Source: Sternotherus odoratus
Taxonomy: Eukaryota; Chordata; Testudines; Kinosternidae
DNA length: 64,000 nucleotides
Assembly: GCA_032164245.1 (NCBI GenBank)
Contig: JAVMKO010000003.1
Location: 4,040,651 to 4,104,650 of the forward strand
Reading direction: 5' to 3'
Numbering within the stretch: position 1 is the stretch's first letter; every line of letters starts with the position of its first letter. Below the pieces are notes generated by a model, which worked only from the letters and a program-made list of their open reading frames with translations, had not been told where the DNA came from and did not search any database. Of the stretch, positions 1 through 12,700 are shown piece after piece. Both the position numbers and the translations under genes were made by a program.

Positions 1-616
1 GGGTCAAAATACTCTCTGTTTTTCTTTAAAACTGACAAACTCACGATTGCTAGAAAAAGCTGATTGTACGCACAAGCGGACTGGGGCAGAGGGGAGAAAA
101 GGTGTTTGGGTTTTTTAAGCCATGAATAAAAACAGCCTTGCTGATAGAAGTCCGGTGTCAATTCCCCACCTTCCCACTGGGCTGAGACACGAATCAGTGA
201 CAGATCCAGCTGAAACTGAGATGATCTTCCTCCGGCTGAAGCAGTCTCTTTCAACTCACTTCTTCCTCCAGCCCCTTCCCCACTTCCCCGAGAAACCTTC
301 ATCTGGAGTAAGATGCCAGCAACTGATTACAAAAATAAGAATCATCTGTAATTTTGGCTCAAGAAACCGACTGTCCTGCCTTGTCGCTTTGCCAACATCC
401 AACGCCTTTTACAAAAACAAACAAAAACCCCCCCCCGTAAGACGGAAAAAAACAAAACCCCAAAACAAAAAAAAACCTTTTTGCTCCAAACACTACGAGC
501 TGAAGAATGGCTGCAGTTTGAGATATCAAAAATCTCAGAAAAATATATAATATATATATATATTTATATATCTCTGTATGTCTTATTATTTAAATTTCAC
601 ATTCCTTTAAAAGCGG
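1..616 (-). other. NCOA1: NCOA1 3' UTR, partial
   Basis: Sequence downstream of the stop codon on the minus strand. No AATAAA or ATTAAA is seen on the minus strand, so the transcript probably extends past the window start. It includes a TA microsatellite (about 540-573) and an A/C-rich stretch (410-478). The boundary of the UTR is inferred from the stop codon only. Confidence 0.75.
540..573. repeat. TA-rich microsatellite in 3' UTR
   Basis: A run of AT/TA dinucleotides with one T slip, within the 3' UTR about 45 bases downstream of the stop codon. Confidence 0.9.
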
Positions 617-787
617 TTATTCAGTCAGTAGCTGCTGAAGGAGGCTCTTCTGCTGGGCCTGAGGGATCTGAGGACCTGTCGTGCTTTTCTGCGAGCCCAT
701 TGGACCAGGCTGATTCAGGTAAGGGTCTCCGCCTACCAGATTCACTGTACACTGCACGTCAGCAAACACCTGAACCTGTTGTACCTG
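617..787 (-). CDS. NCOA1: NCOA1 last coding exon with C-terminal LXXLL
   Basis: The exon has 171 coding bases: [35 protein letters not shown] and [12 protein letters not shown], stop TAA at 617-619. The C-terminal LLQQLL (626-643) is the fourth LXXLL motif, present in SRC-1 isoform a and used by some receptors. The start is set by acceptor CCCAG|CAGGTA. A second CAG directly follows, so a three-base shifted acceptor is possible. Confidence 0.97.
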   Translation of the reverse strand, partial: QVQQVQVFADVQCTVNLVGGDPYLNQPGPMGSQKSTTGPQIPQAQQKSLLQQLLTE

Positions 788-3700
788 CTGGGACACAAAA
801 GACAAGAGAGATTTTTAGAGGGAAAGAGGAACAGGCCCCTTGGCTTATGGACTGGGTACTACGTGAAGTGGAAACTCACTAGAGAATTCCTCTAGTCTGT
901 AGTCACCACAGAGAAGTACTCTTCTGTCTTCTTTTCCTATAAAAAGAAAACTACTGCACTCATTTGGATCAGAGCTCTGAAAGATTCACATGTTTTTAAT
1001 TAAAAAAAAATTGGCATTCCCATGTCTCCAGCTGCCGGACAGCCATTACTCTGTGCTGAGAGCCACCTTGTCCGGGACACCTGCTCTGAGGGGAGCACAG
1101 TATCAAAGGCTGGAAAGCAATCGCCTCCTGTTTTTACTACCGCTGAAACCCCTTCACTTGCAGCCAAAGAGACCAGAGGCACAGGGTAGAATGCTTATGC
1201 TATGCTGCTGAATAGGGTGCATAAGAGCCACAAAGTGGAACTGACCAGGAAATTAAAAGGGTGAAATTGATTAGTTGATTTTCATTGTCCAGAAGGAGAA
1301 AAATTAAAAATTAAAAACAAAACAGCATCAGCGGTGACAGGTAGAATTGATTTGTAATACTTAATGAGTTATTAATAAAACACAAGGAGGCACATCACTC
1401 TTACTTTGTTTTAAATATGTATTTATTACCCATTTTGAAAAATTGTAACCAGCCCAGGGGCAAAAATCTGCTCACCCACCCCTCTTGAAGGATAATGCCA
1501 CTGAAAAATTTATACTGTGTGATGCTCTTTTATAAGCCCATCAAAAGCCCAAAATTCCTTGCCGTGGGCAAGCAGAATTTTGCAAGACTGACTGAACACA
1601 GGAGGAGCAGTTAGAGTTCACCAGCGAACAGAGAACAAAGAGAACTTCAGACGGAAGCAGAACACGTCATCTCTAGACAGACTGGTAGTGCGCTGGTCCT
1701 CTCCAGACTGCTGGCCAGGCGCATGCTCTGGGCTGAACCTGGCAGTACTGCACGGCAGAATGGCAATACTCGGCCCAAGATCCTCAAAAGTTGCTTGTTA
1801 TTTTGAGTTTACAACTTGAACTGCCTTAAAAGGGCCTGATTTCAGAAAGTGCTGAGCCCCTTTCTCTGAACAGACCCAATGGTTCAACCGTACTCGAGCT
1901 CAGACTCCTCCCAACGCGGCACTAAGTGCACACCGATAGATTACGAACACGTTGTGTCGCGGAGACGAGGATTCTGACTACCAATGTTCCTAATAACATC
2001 GTTCTACGAGCAAGTCCTGCCCTTCAGAAGCAGACACGGCTCTCGTTTGTCATTGCAGCTGGGGCCAGCCTCGGAGCCGATAAGGACTGTAGCGACTCCC
2101 ATCTCTCCAATGTCCAATCACTTTTCCAGCTCCGCTCACTGCACTGACTGCGCTCCCCATGCTGCTGGGAACACCTGCCCTTCCTGCCAGAGCAACGAGC
2201 TTTGATCCATCCAGGCTTGAATCAGAGGAGAACAGAGCAAGATTTCTGAGGCAGGTCGTTGCCATCAAATGCAGATTCTAGCTCCACACTACACAGGAAA
2301 TACAAGGCCCTACGGGGCTGAGCTCTGCCACTACAGAACCCGTCCTGGATGCCAAACCCGCTGACACAATAGGTGCAGGAAGTTTACAGTTACTGAGGTG
2401 ACCAACCCGGACATGTCAAACGTTTCCAATTTGTACCTCAGATGGGTCTGTGCTTAGGAGTTTCTTACTGACCTGCGCCCCATCTGCTTCTGTTTTCAAA
2501 AGGTCAGTGGAGGAGAGTTGGTTGCAGTAAAGGCCGGCAGGTCTCAGCGCTGGGTCATTTACCTGTCAAAGCAAAGTCAAGGCTCAGTGATGGTTCACCT
2601 GCTTTCAGAGGATGCTCTATCATCTCCCCAGGGCAACTTGCAGAAAGTGAGGGATCCCAGGAGAGCTCGAGGCCTGGGTTGTGTGTGGGGAGCCTACATG
2701 CTGCACGCTCTGTGTGACAGGCTGGAATGGCCTCAGGGAAGTAGTGAGTGGGACATGGCTGGACAATGCCCGTTTATTACGGCTTTCACTTGCTTTGCCT
2801 CACAAAAGGCGAACAACAGAACTTCTGAGCCAAGCGGAGATTTAGAAATGCTAGGCTCCTTTTCCCCATCACTGCTTCCCTGATCTTCTCCCATCACCTG
2901 CCCCACAAGCTACAGCATCTGCCATTTTAACCTTCTAGGGGTGCAGGAAGCACAGTTCCTTCTCCTCTCCCAGCTTTAAACACGCTGTGGATACAGCGGG
3001 GAGAGAAGCGTGGATCCCAGGGCAGGGCTGCAGACCTGGTTCTGGTGCTGACCGAGTGTGAGCAGCACTCCTGACTCTGCAGTCGGTGCTGGGAGCTGCT
3101 CACTCCCTGCTGCAAGTTGCCAGGGAATGTTTTAATTAAAGCAACACAACCAGAGAGCTGGGCCCCCCGAGTTCCCTCCACCAAGCCCAGCCACTCAGAG
3201 CCCCAGCTGTACGAGACAGCTCACTCCACTTGCTGAAGCAGAATGAAGCCATGGAGGGGCTGCAGTGCTTGTCTGCTTCACCGACCGCACTCTGCACTAA
3301 GATTATCCAAGTGAGTTCCCCTGGGCCCACCCCTTGGGCTGCTGGTGGTTCCCTACAGGGGAGTGTGAACTGACAGGAGGGGCGGGACAAACGGCTCAGC
3401 TTTCACATCGCTTCCAGACTGACGCGTCCGATGACACCAGGGACCAAGCCTGTGCTGGCCAGGACACGATGACCTAACTCTGGCCTATGAAGCAGGGCCT
3501 GAGTCAGTATCTTCAAACCCGGCTCCCTCGGTTCCCAGCCCACTCTACAGCAAATGCACAATTCGGGCTGGTTTCCAAAGGGTTTAATGCAGCCATAACG
3601 AGCAGTTCAGAGGCCCCGTGACTGAATCCCTTCCAAACAGGCTGGGAGAGGTCAGCTGTTGGCGGTATGGCTCAGAGAAGCTTTAAGTGCAGACAGACAC

Positions 3701-6700
3701 ATGCTCACAGATGAAACTAATTAAAGGGGATGCTGCCAAGAGCAATACAGCCCAGATTCCGTCATGCAGCGGATCCCAAAGGTGCTTCACCACATTCTTG
3801 AGTCACAAACCCAAACAGCTAGAGCCCCCTCTGGACCTGAGAGATCTCAGGTCTGGCCTTGGAAATCTCCCTCAGACTGAGTGGTTACTAAAGGGGCCTA
3901 CTTCTCGCCCCAAGAAACACGGGACAAGACTGTACCCGGCCCCTGGTGCAGGCATGAGAGCATGTGCAATCAGCTTCCCTTGCCTCACATTACCAGTGTG
4001 GGTGGGGACTGCTCACCCCTTGGTCCTCCACCGAGCAAGTTACTGGGAAAGACCTGGGGAGGAGATGGAGCCACTACTTGGCACGGGTGAGGCCTCATCT
4101 GGAGACCAGCACCCGTTTCTGGGCACCATTCTTTAAGAAAGACGTGGACAAACTGGAGTGAGTCCAGAGGAGAGAAACACAAATGATCAAAGGCTTAGAA
4201 AGCCTGGCCTATGAGGAAAGACTACATGTTTAGTATTGGGAAAAGAAGCCTGAGGAGGGGAAATGACAACAGTCCTCAAATACACGATCGGCTGTTATAA
4301 ACAGGACAGGAATCAATTATTCTCCATGGGCACTGAAGGTAGGATAAGAAGTAATGGGCTTAATCTTAAGGGAAATGCAGGTTAGGTTAGGTAGATATTA
4401 GGAACTGCTAATGCTAGGGGAGTTAAGCTCTGGAGCAGGCTTCCAAGGGAGGCTGTGGAATCCCCACCGGGGTGTGTGTGTGTTTCAGAACAGGTGGGAC
4501 AAACCCATGTCAGGGATGGTCTGGGATTACTTGGTCCTGCCACAGCTCAGGGGGCTGGACTAGATGACTTCTTGAGGTCCCTTTCAACCCTGTGTTTCTC
4601 TGATTCTAGAATGCCTCCCGCCATGAGAGGAAACAATCTGCACCATCCTTACAGACAGTGAGCAGCTACATACACCAAACATCCCGGAAGAGCCTGTACC
4701 TCTGGAGGCAGAATCTCCCTCCAGTGCTCCCTCGGGGCTGGTGCCACACTGCCTCGTAGCAGGACTCAGTGAAAATTGCACCACCTAGCCCTCTGTGTGC
4801 ACGGCTGGGAGGGAATCAGCTTGTTCTCCGCCACCCTGACTACTCCGCACAGACACTGAAGGGATGGTCTCCTGAAAGGAATTCCTAGGGGCATGAGTGC
4901 TACAGCTAACAGCGGCCAGGAGACCTCTCTGACCATTTTGGAGTGTAACCACAGGAGATCCGTAGCTGCCTGGCTCCAGAGGGGCGCGTGTATCTGTCTG
5001 TGTTCACGTTTATACCACCCTCAGTGACTGAGGGTTGTTGCAGAAGCCGGCTGTAGAGGAGAGGGGTAGGAGTCAGCCCTGCTGTAACCAGGGGGTCATG
5101 CTACTGACTTCAGTGCGAATGGCGTTAGCTGGCCCTGGGACTGAATTTGATCCAAAGGCTCTAGAAAGAATGGTGAGTTTCCATGGCACTGAACTGGTTC
5201 TTAACAGTGGGGACCCTGCTTTAGAGAAATATCCGTAACAAGGATTTGGTGACTTTTAGAAGACAAGATCTAAAGGCAGCCCACTGGCCTCATAGGGGGG
5301 TGGGGGGATAGCTCAGTGGTTTGAGCATTGGCCTGCTAAACCCAGGGTTGTGAGTTCAATCCTTGAGGGGGGCATATAGGGATCTGGGGCAAAAAATCTG
5401 TCAGGGGACAGTACTCGATCCTGCTAGTGTAGGCAGGGGACTGGACTCAATGACCTTCAAGGTCTTTCCAGTTCTAGGAGATTGGTATATCTCCATTTAT
5501 TTCTTTCTTATTTCTATTTCTTACCTCACCCAAGCAGCCATACGGGATCTGAAGGAGCCATCACACTACACTGGGACATTTTGGCTGGGAAATTTGAAAG
5601 CAGTCAGCCCCGCCCCCACGGACATCATGGGAGTTTTACCAACCCAGCCCCACCACACGGTGACTTCCTGGTTGTGTCGAACTAGGAATAAATCTGCCTC
5701 CTCTTCCCATGCAATGTCAACTTCTCCTCAATTAGCACGAAGGATTCCTCAGCCCACACTCTGGAGCGTCATCAGCCGGGCGCGCTCGGTGCAGCCCGTC
5801 AGCTCCTGGTGAACTGATATACCTGTTATATGTGAGTAATCCAGTGCCTGTTGCACCAGGCTTCACAACACAGCTAAGCTTACACCTGTGGGTGCCAGGG
5901 AGGTGAGAGAGGTCTCTCCCTGCTTCCCTTCAGCCCTTTGCTCCAGCGTCACGCCCCTAACTGTACTACGGGAAATAGGTCCCTGCCTCTCAAGCCCAGA
6001 AAGGAGCTGCCCTAACAATTAACACCCCAGAGAACAGGGAGATCACCAGGGAAATTTTGTAAGTCTGCACAAAAGCACCTAATGACTCAGGAGCCAGGAT
6101 TTTCAGGCACCCAGCATGCTAGACAACAGGCGGCAGAGGTGGGGCGTACACAGTGGAGGGGAGTTACAGCAGCAGGCGTCTGGTATGCGAAAACCCTGGA
6201 ACATAAAAGCTGAAACGCAATAAACCCATTGGCTCCTTGGCTCAGGGGGTCGGGCAATTCCCAGGGACAGCACCACAAAGTTAGCATGGGACACGTGCGC
6301 CTCACCAGTGGAGAAAGCTACAGAAACCAAGTCACCTAACAAGGGCAGGGACCTGTTAAGAGAAACTCCCCCTTGAACTGGCTGATGGTCAGTGGCGTGG
6401 CATCATCCTGTGTTCGTGTTCCTGGAGCGCCCGGGGCACGAGAACGCTGCAGCACTGACCTGCTCCGAGCACATGGAGTTCATCCCGGGCATTTGCAGTG
6501 AGCTCATCTGCATCTGTCCGGTCATTGGATTCATGTTCTGGACGTTGGCGTTTCCTCCGGCCATGGACACGGTGATGCTCATGTTGTTGTACATTCCCTG
6601 CTGCGCAGGTGTGGGCTGGCTCTGCCCAGCTTGGCTGAATACACTGTGAACCCAGACAAAAAATAAAGAGGGATTACACCGAGTCGAGTTCAGAGAGGCC

Positions 6701-9700
6701 AGGGCTCTGGTTCCGGTTGTGACAAGGAGAGTGAGGGTTCGACCCAGGAAGTGTTCTCCAGAGGAACGGGACTTCTAGCACATAGGTATGGGACTAAACC
6801 CCCCCATCTCTACATAGGTGCCAGAAGCCAGGAGAGTTGTCTCTTGCTTGATGCTCACAGTGCAATAACCCACACCTCCAGCAACAGACATCCATGCAGA
6901 AGTGGAACCACAGAGATGTGTGTAACAGAGAAGGAAGGGGCGGGTGTGCGGAGGGGCGGAGGGAGGAATGGATCTGGAGTGATAAGGGCTGTTTTTAAAA
7001 AGAGCTGATGCAATGTTTGCAGCAGACAGATCTCTGTGGCTTATTTTCCCCTGGGGAGGAATTTTATGACTTTCCTGCTTCTATTTACTGAAGAAAATAC
7101 CACCCTTCTGGAACTGTGCTACAGAATTTAACATAGAATGAATGTTTAAACCAACCTATAGAACTCTATAGCAGGGATATTAAACTATCGGCTGCTTTAA
7201 AGGTTCTTAGAAAGGATCTCATTCTCTTAAGAGCAGTGTCTATAAAATCTCAGCGGTAAATATGCCCAGTGGCCTGTGATGGGATGCTAGATGGGATGGG
7301 ATCTGAGTTACTACAGAGAATTCTTTCCTGGGTGTCTGGCTGGTGAGTCTTGTCCACGTGCTCAGGGTTCAGCTGATTGCCATATTTGGGGTCGGGAAGG
7401 AATTTTCCTCCAGGGCAGATTGGCAGAGGCCCTGGAGGGAGTGTGTGTGTGTGGGGGGGGTGTTTCACCTTCCTCTGAAGCAAGGGGCCTGGGTCACTTG
7501 CTGGAGGATTCTCTGCACCTTTAAGTTTTTAAACCATGATTTGAGGACTTCAATAGTTAAGACATAGGGCTGGTCCCCACTGGGGGGGGGGGGGGGGGAT
7601 CGACTGCAGATACGCAACTTCAGCTACTTGAATCACGTAGCTGAAGTTTGTGTATCTGCAGCCGACTTACCGTCTGTCCCCACGGTGGCGGCAGGCGGCG
7701 GCGCGCTCCCCCGTTGACTCCAGCTTGCGCCTCCCAGCAAGCTGGAGTTCCAGAGTCGACGGAGGCGCCGCGGGCGATCGATTGCTACCCGCCGATTCGG
7801 CGGGTAGTGAAGACCAGGCAATAGGTTAGGGGTTTATTACAGGAGTGGGTGGGTGAGATTCTGTGGCCTGCGTTGTGCAGGAGGTCAGACTAGAAGATCA
7901 CAATAGTCCCTTCTGACCTTAAAGTCTATGAGTCTATCATAGGATACAAGAAAAACACTTCAGCCAATCACCAGCCAGAAAAATCTAACATCCCCCTTTC
8001 CCCAAGGATGGCGATGCCGTCAAAACGTGTCGAATCACATCACCCCTCATCCCCGTTGAGCCCGACGCATGGTCTCGCTGCCTATGCTCCAGCCCAATGC
8101 GGCCCAGAGTCAGCCAAGTTCTCACTGTCATCGGCATTCAAGAAGGAAGTTGATAAATTGGAGAGGGGTCAGAGAAGAGCCACGAGAATGATTCAAGGAT
8201 TAGAAAATGTGCCTTATAGAGACAGACTCAAGGAGCTCAATCTACTTAGCTTAATAAGCGAAGGGGTGACTTGATTACAATCTATAAATATTTATATGAG
8301 GAACAAATATTTAATAATGGTTTCTTCAATTTAGCAGTGACAGGTATAATAATCCAATGGCTGGAAGTTGAAGCAATAAGGCACCATTTTTTAACAGCGA
8401 GTGTAATTAACCATTGGATCAATTTACCAAGGGTTGTAGTGACAATTTTTAAATCCAGACAGGATGTTTTTCTAACAGCTCTGCACGGGGAATTGGTGTG
8501 GGGAAGCTGTGTGTCCAGTGGGATAGAGCGGGTCAGACCAGATGATCACAACGATTCTGGCCTTGGAATCTATGAAGCCATGAATTTATTTTTAGTTTCA
8601 CCAGCTGGGGAATCTACCCTTCAGTTTACAACACTGGACCCCATTAACCACCAAAGCTAGTGTCTGTGCCACAGCCAACATGAAATGCAGCAGTTTCAAA
8701 AACCCGAAGGATGGTTCATTACAATGCTGAAATCTACCTGCTGGAGGATCCTGCTAGCAACCAAAAACCCCAGAGCAGGCGAGAATCCAGTAGGACACAT
8801 CCTCCTTTCCATCTGTGTGATGGGGAGGGCTACTCCCGGCACTACATTCAGGGTTGAGTCCTGCGTGGCCTCCAAGGAACGTACAGCAAAAGCAAGACAC
8901 ATGGAAAAAACACTAACTGATCTCTGCTATCCCAGTTCATCAGCTCTGAGCACTGAATACTTGTCAGACCAAAAGTCCATCTAGCCCAGTATCCTGTCTT
9001 CTGACAGTGGCCAATGCCAGGTGCCTCAAAGGGAATGAACAGAATAGGGAATCATCAAGTGATCCATCCCCCATCATCCATTCCCAGCTTCTGGCAAACA
9101 GAGGCCAGGGACACCCTCCCTGCCCATCCTGGCTAATAGCCATCGATGGACCTGTCCTCCATGAACTTATCTGGTTCTTTTTTTAACCTTGTTATAGTTT
9201 TGAGCTTCACATCATCATCTGGCAAGGAGTTCCACAGGTTGACTGTGCACTGTGTGAAGACATACTTCCTTTGGTTTGTTTTAAACCTGGTGATTAGTTT
9301 CATTTGGTGACTCCTAGTTCTTGTGTCATGAGAAGTGCGAAGTGTCCAGTTTGTATGAGGTGCTACACTATCAAGGTCTTTGGTGGGAGGGGTAAGGTTG
9401 ATGGGAGCCTGAGGCACTGTGTTTCCTGAAGGCAGTGGAGGGAAACACAATGCCCCCCCAAGCTGCAATACAGGCATGAGCTGACCCTACTGCATAGCGT
9501 ATGCAGGTCAGACCAAACCAGACAGATTTCCTGTTGGTCCTCGCAGGTTTTTATGCTGCCTTCCCAATCAGAGTTTGTGTTATTCTAGACTCAGAACCAT
9601 GACTAGCCAAAACCAAGACTGGACATTTCGAAATGTACAGGCATTTATAGGGAGCGTGTCACTGCAATATCTGAAGCGCAACAGCAAACCAGGACAGGGA

Positions 9701-12700
9701 CGGGAAACCGCCACATTTAAACACTGTAGTGAAACATGGTCATGTTCCCCAGGTGTTTTACAGCACAGCCTCCTTTTGCCTCTGTGATCAGAGATAAACT
9801 TGTTATAACCATCTTTGAGCCTAGTTATCCACCCATGATTCATGGAGGGGTTTCTGTCCGCATGGGCAAGAACACCACAACGCAGATGGATTTAGAAATG
9901 GTGATTTCTGTTGTGTAGATGGGGAAAAGAAGATGTAAGAAATATACACTACACTGGGCACAAATACACTGATTTACAGACTGTGTCTACCTGGGGATTT
10001 GCACAGTTCAGCAACTGGTGGCCAGTCGCCAGCACAACTTAAGTGCAGGTGAGTAAGCTAAGCCCCGACTGGAGTTTAACCCGGTTTCAAGCAGGGGGAA
10101 GCGGAACTGGTGTGTATTCTGGCTTTTCCCGTCTACATCTGGGGTTTGAACTGGCACAGCTATGTCAACTGCTCCTACCAATGGCTGAACGGCTAGCAAA
10201 CACACAGCCACAACACACAAAAGTTGTGTTCAGACACCTGATTCTCTTACCCAGTGGCTGGCCACCTCGCCAGTCTAAAACATTCTGATCACATAAAGTG
10301 CCCGATGCCTTGCTAGCCAAGCACCATTAGTGCATAAAATCTCTACTGGATTAAAAAATGTCCAATTCCAAGATGTAATCAAAGCCAGTGCATATAAGAA
10401 GCCATTCAACGAGGAACAGACCTTGCTTTCTTCCTCAGGACTTCCAGGAATTCTAAAATACAGTTTATAAGCACAGGGACTCCAGAAATTAGAAACACAG
10501 CTGACAACAAAGGCACTGCAGAGTGGGACAAAGTTCAAACAGCAGTGAAGACGAAAATGACTCCCACAGAAACATGGGCAAGTGCTTTGCAGACTAGAGC
10601 TCCCTTCCACAGCATGCACGGTACTGCGTGAGTCTCGGAAATATTTGCCCCGGTTTAGACTGTACCGAGCATTTATCCAGTCTGGTAAGTCTGGCTGCGG
10701 CTAGAGCATGAAAAACAATGACAAGGAAGGACAGTATTAAAGGAGTCCTCGCTGGACTCTGGTTCTGCTCCAAAACGAAGTAAAGGCCTAGTCTGTACAA
10801 TACGAGGCACAGTGCTGTACTTCATTCCAATTCCCCTCCTGACAGTCTGCCCCGTCCCTTTTCCTGTTCTACAGCCTGACACAGCTTCCCACGAAGGGAA
10901 GTCAGAACAAGACTACACTGGACAAAGCCGCTGTGTTCTCTGGGCTCCCTTGCATCACAATGAGCACAACTACTCTGTGCTGGAGCTGTTAGTCCAGTGA
11001 AAGGACAGCCCGTTCCAAAGGGATATGGCCAAGTTGCAAAGTCAATTCATACACTGGTAGCTTTTTCTCTCTGGGGATCTGTGGTCAAAGCCTTGCTAAG
11101 ACAATCGGAATAGGAGCTGGTGATTGTCCTGGATTGGCAAATCTCTGCTCAAAGTTGCCCAGCACCGAAGTAGCAGGGCAGGACAGGTGTGTTGGCAGAA
11201 TGAATGCTTGCACTAGTCCTTTGCTTTCATGGAGACTTAATTCAATCATCTTTTAAATTAAAGCAAAAGAATTGCATTGTGGGCTACTGGATGTGTGCGC
11301 TCATTTCAAAAACCAACGCTGTGGGCTTCTGGCACTAACGATCCGAGGGCAAAATACAAACAGAGAGGAGTCAAAGGAGAAGCTGACAGACTAGCACAGT
11401 GTTCCACCTACTCATGCAGGCCCCGTCACCATGGGAGGTGACAGCCTGTGTTAAGTATCTATAAAGAGTCTATCACCATGGTATCTTGGTGGTATCTCCC
11501 CGACCTGTATCTCGGCATACCCAAGCACCAGCATGGATTAGTCGGAAACTGGAGAGAGCTCATTGCTTTTATAAGCAAGCCAACATTTGGGTTTTTTACA
11601 AGGCAATTATACAGTTAAAGTTAACAGCTGGATGGATGTTCTACAGGAACCCAACATGCTAACCAGCAGGGTGAGTGGTTAGCGGAGGGACTGGGGTATG
11701 GCACTGGATTAGTGCATGTGTGACCATGTCTCCCTCTAGTGTCTGGGCCCAGTGACCATTGCAACCTACTATGAACTCACAGTGAAAGGAGCTCTGGCGT
11801 GGAAGAAGCCTGTGGTTTTGGTGCTGACTGTTCCAGGTTCAATCCCTTGGATGACTATGATGTCAATATCCAGACAGTGATGTTTTGTTACCCTCGGTCC
11901 CCTGCTTCCAGACCAGTTGGGGGCAGGAGCACAGACCTCAGCAGTTATTGCTCCTGGAGTGGGGAAGGCGGGAGGACATCCTCCCATCTGCGTGTACATT
12001 GCTCTGACCTTAGGTTCAACTTACTTATTATTCCCCATTGTTCCTTGCTGCCAAGTCTTCATGTCTGGGGACTGGTACCCAGGGGTCGGTGGAGCTGACT
12101 GGAGCATGGGGCTCTGCGAAGGAGGAATCTGCGGCGACATCAGAGGGCTGCTGGGGCTGAGTGATGGAGCGAAGGCAGGCTCACTTTGCTGACCCATGCC
12201 TGGGAATGACACACAGACCACTTCACTGCAAACTGCAGACGACCACGCCATTACTTAATAAGCTTGTTCTTAATACCTTGGACTTTCACTCAGGCAGAGT
12301 ATTACCTTACGCCTCCAGCAGTGTCTTGCTGCCTCTTTTGCAGGTGCTGGAGTTAACCAAGCATCAGCCTGGACTTTTGAGCTTAGGTCTCCACCCTCTC
12401 CTTTTTTTGTACAGTAAACCCTCGATTTAACGGACCCCGATTTAACGGACTTCGGATGCAACGGACAAAATTTCCGATGCATCCGAAATCCGTTATTTGG
12501 GGGCTGCCGGCTCCCGCCCCGGGGAGCTGGGCAGGAGCTGTCACTCCCCGCAGAGGTTGACAGCTCCCGCCCGGCTCCCCGCGAGCCTGGCGAGGGGTGT
12601 TGACAGTTGCGGGCGGGCTGACAGTTCCCGCCCGGCTCTCCGCTGCGGGGAGCTGGGCGGGAGGGTTGACAGCTCCCGCCGGGCTCCCCCCAGCGGGGAG

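Larger units (their letters stand above)
2563..6459 (-). other. NCOA1: NCOA1 intron with CR1 and SINE
   Basis: 3.9 kb. It contains a CR1 fragment (4070-4609) and a turtle SINE (5296-5500). 2570-4060 and 5510-6450 show no gene and no named repeat. Confidence 0.82.
6644..12024 (-). other. NCOA1: NCOA1 intron, repeat-rich
   Basis: 5.4 kb. It contains a LINE tail with a nested foldback element (7260-7940), two CR1 fragments (8125-8590, 8955-9345) and no gene. 9500-12020 holds no repeat I can name. The MITE-like words near 9980-10150 (TGTGTCTACCTGGGG) are too diverged to call. Confidence 0.8.

Noticed and set aside
122..882. Plus-strand open frames near the window start
   Set aside because: Antisense to the NCOA1 3' UTR and last exon, with no recognisable domain and repeat-like composition. 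They are shadows.
5300..5372. tRNA gene
   Set aside because: A and B boxes are present, but the arms do not pair into a cloverleaf and the sequence continues into a SINE body. It is a tRNA-derived SINE.
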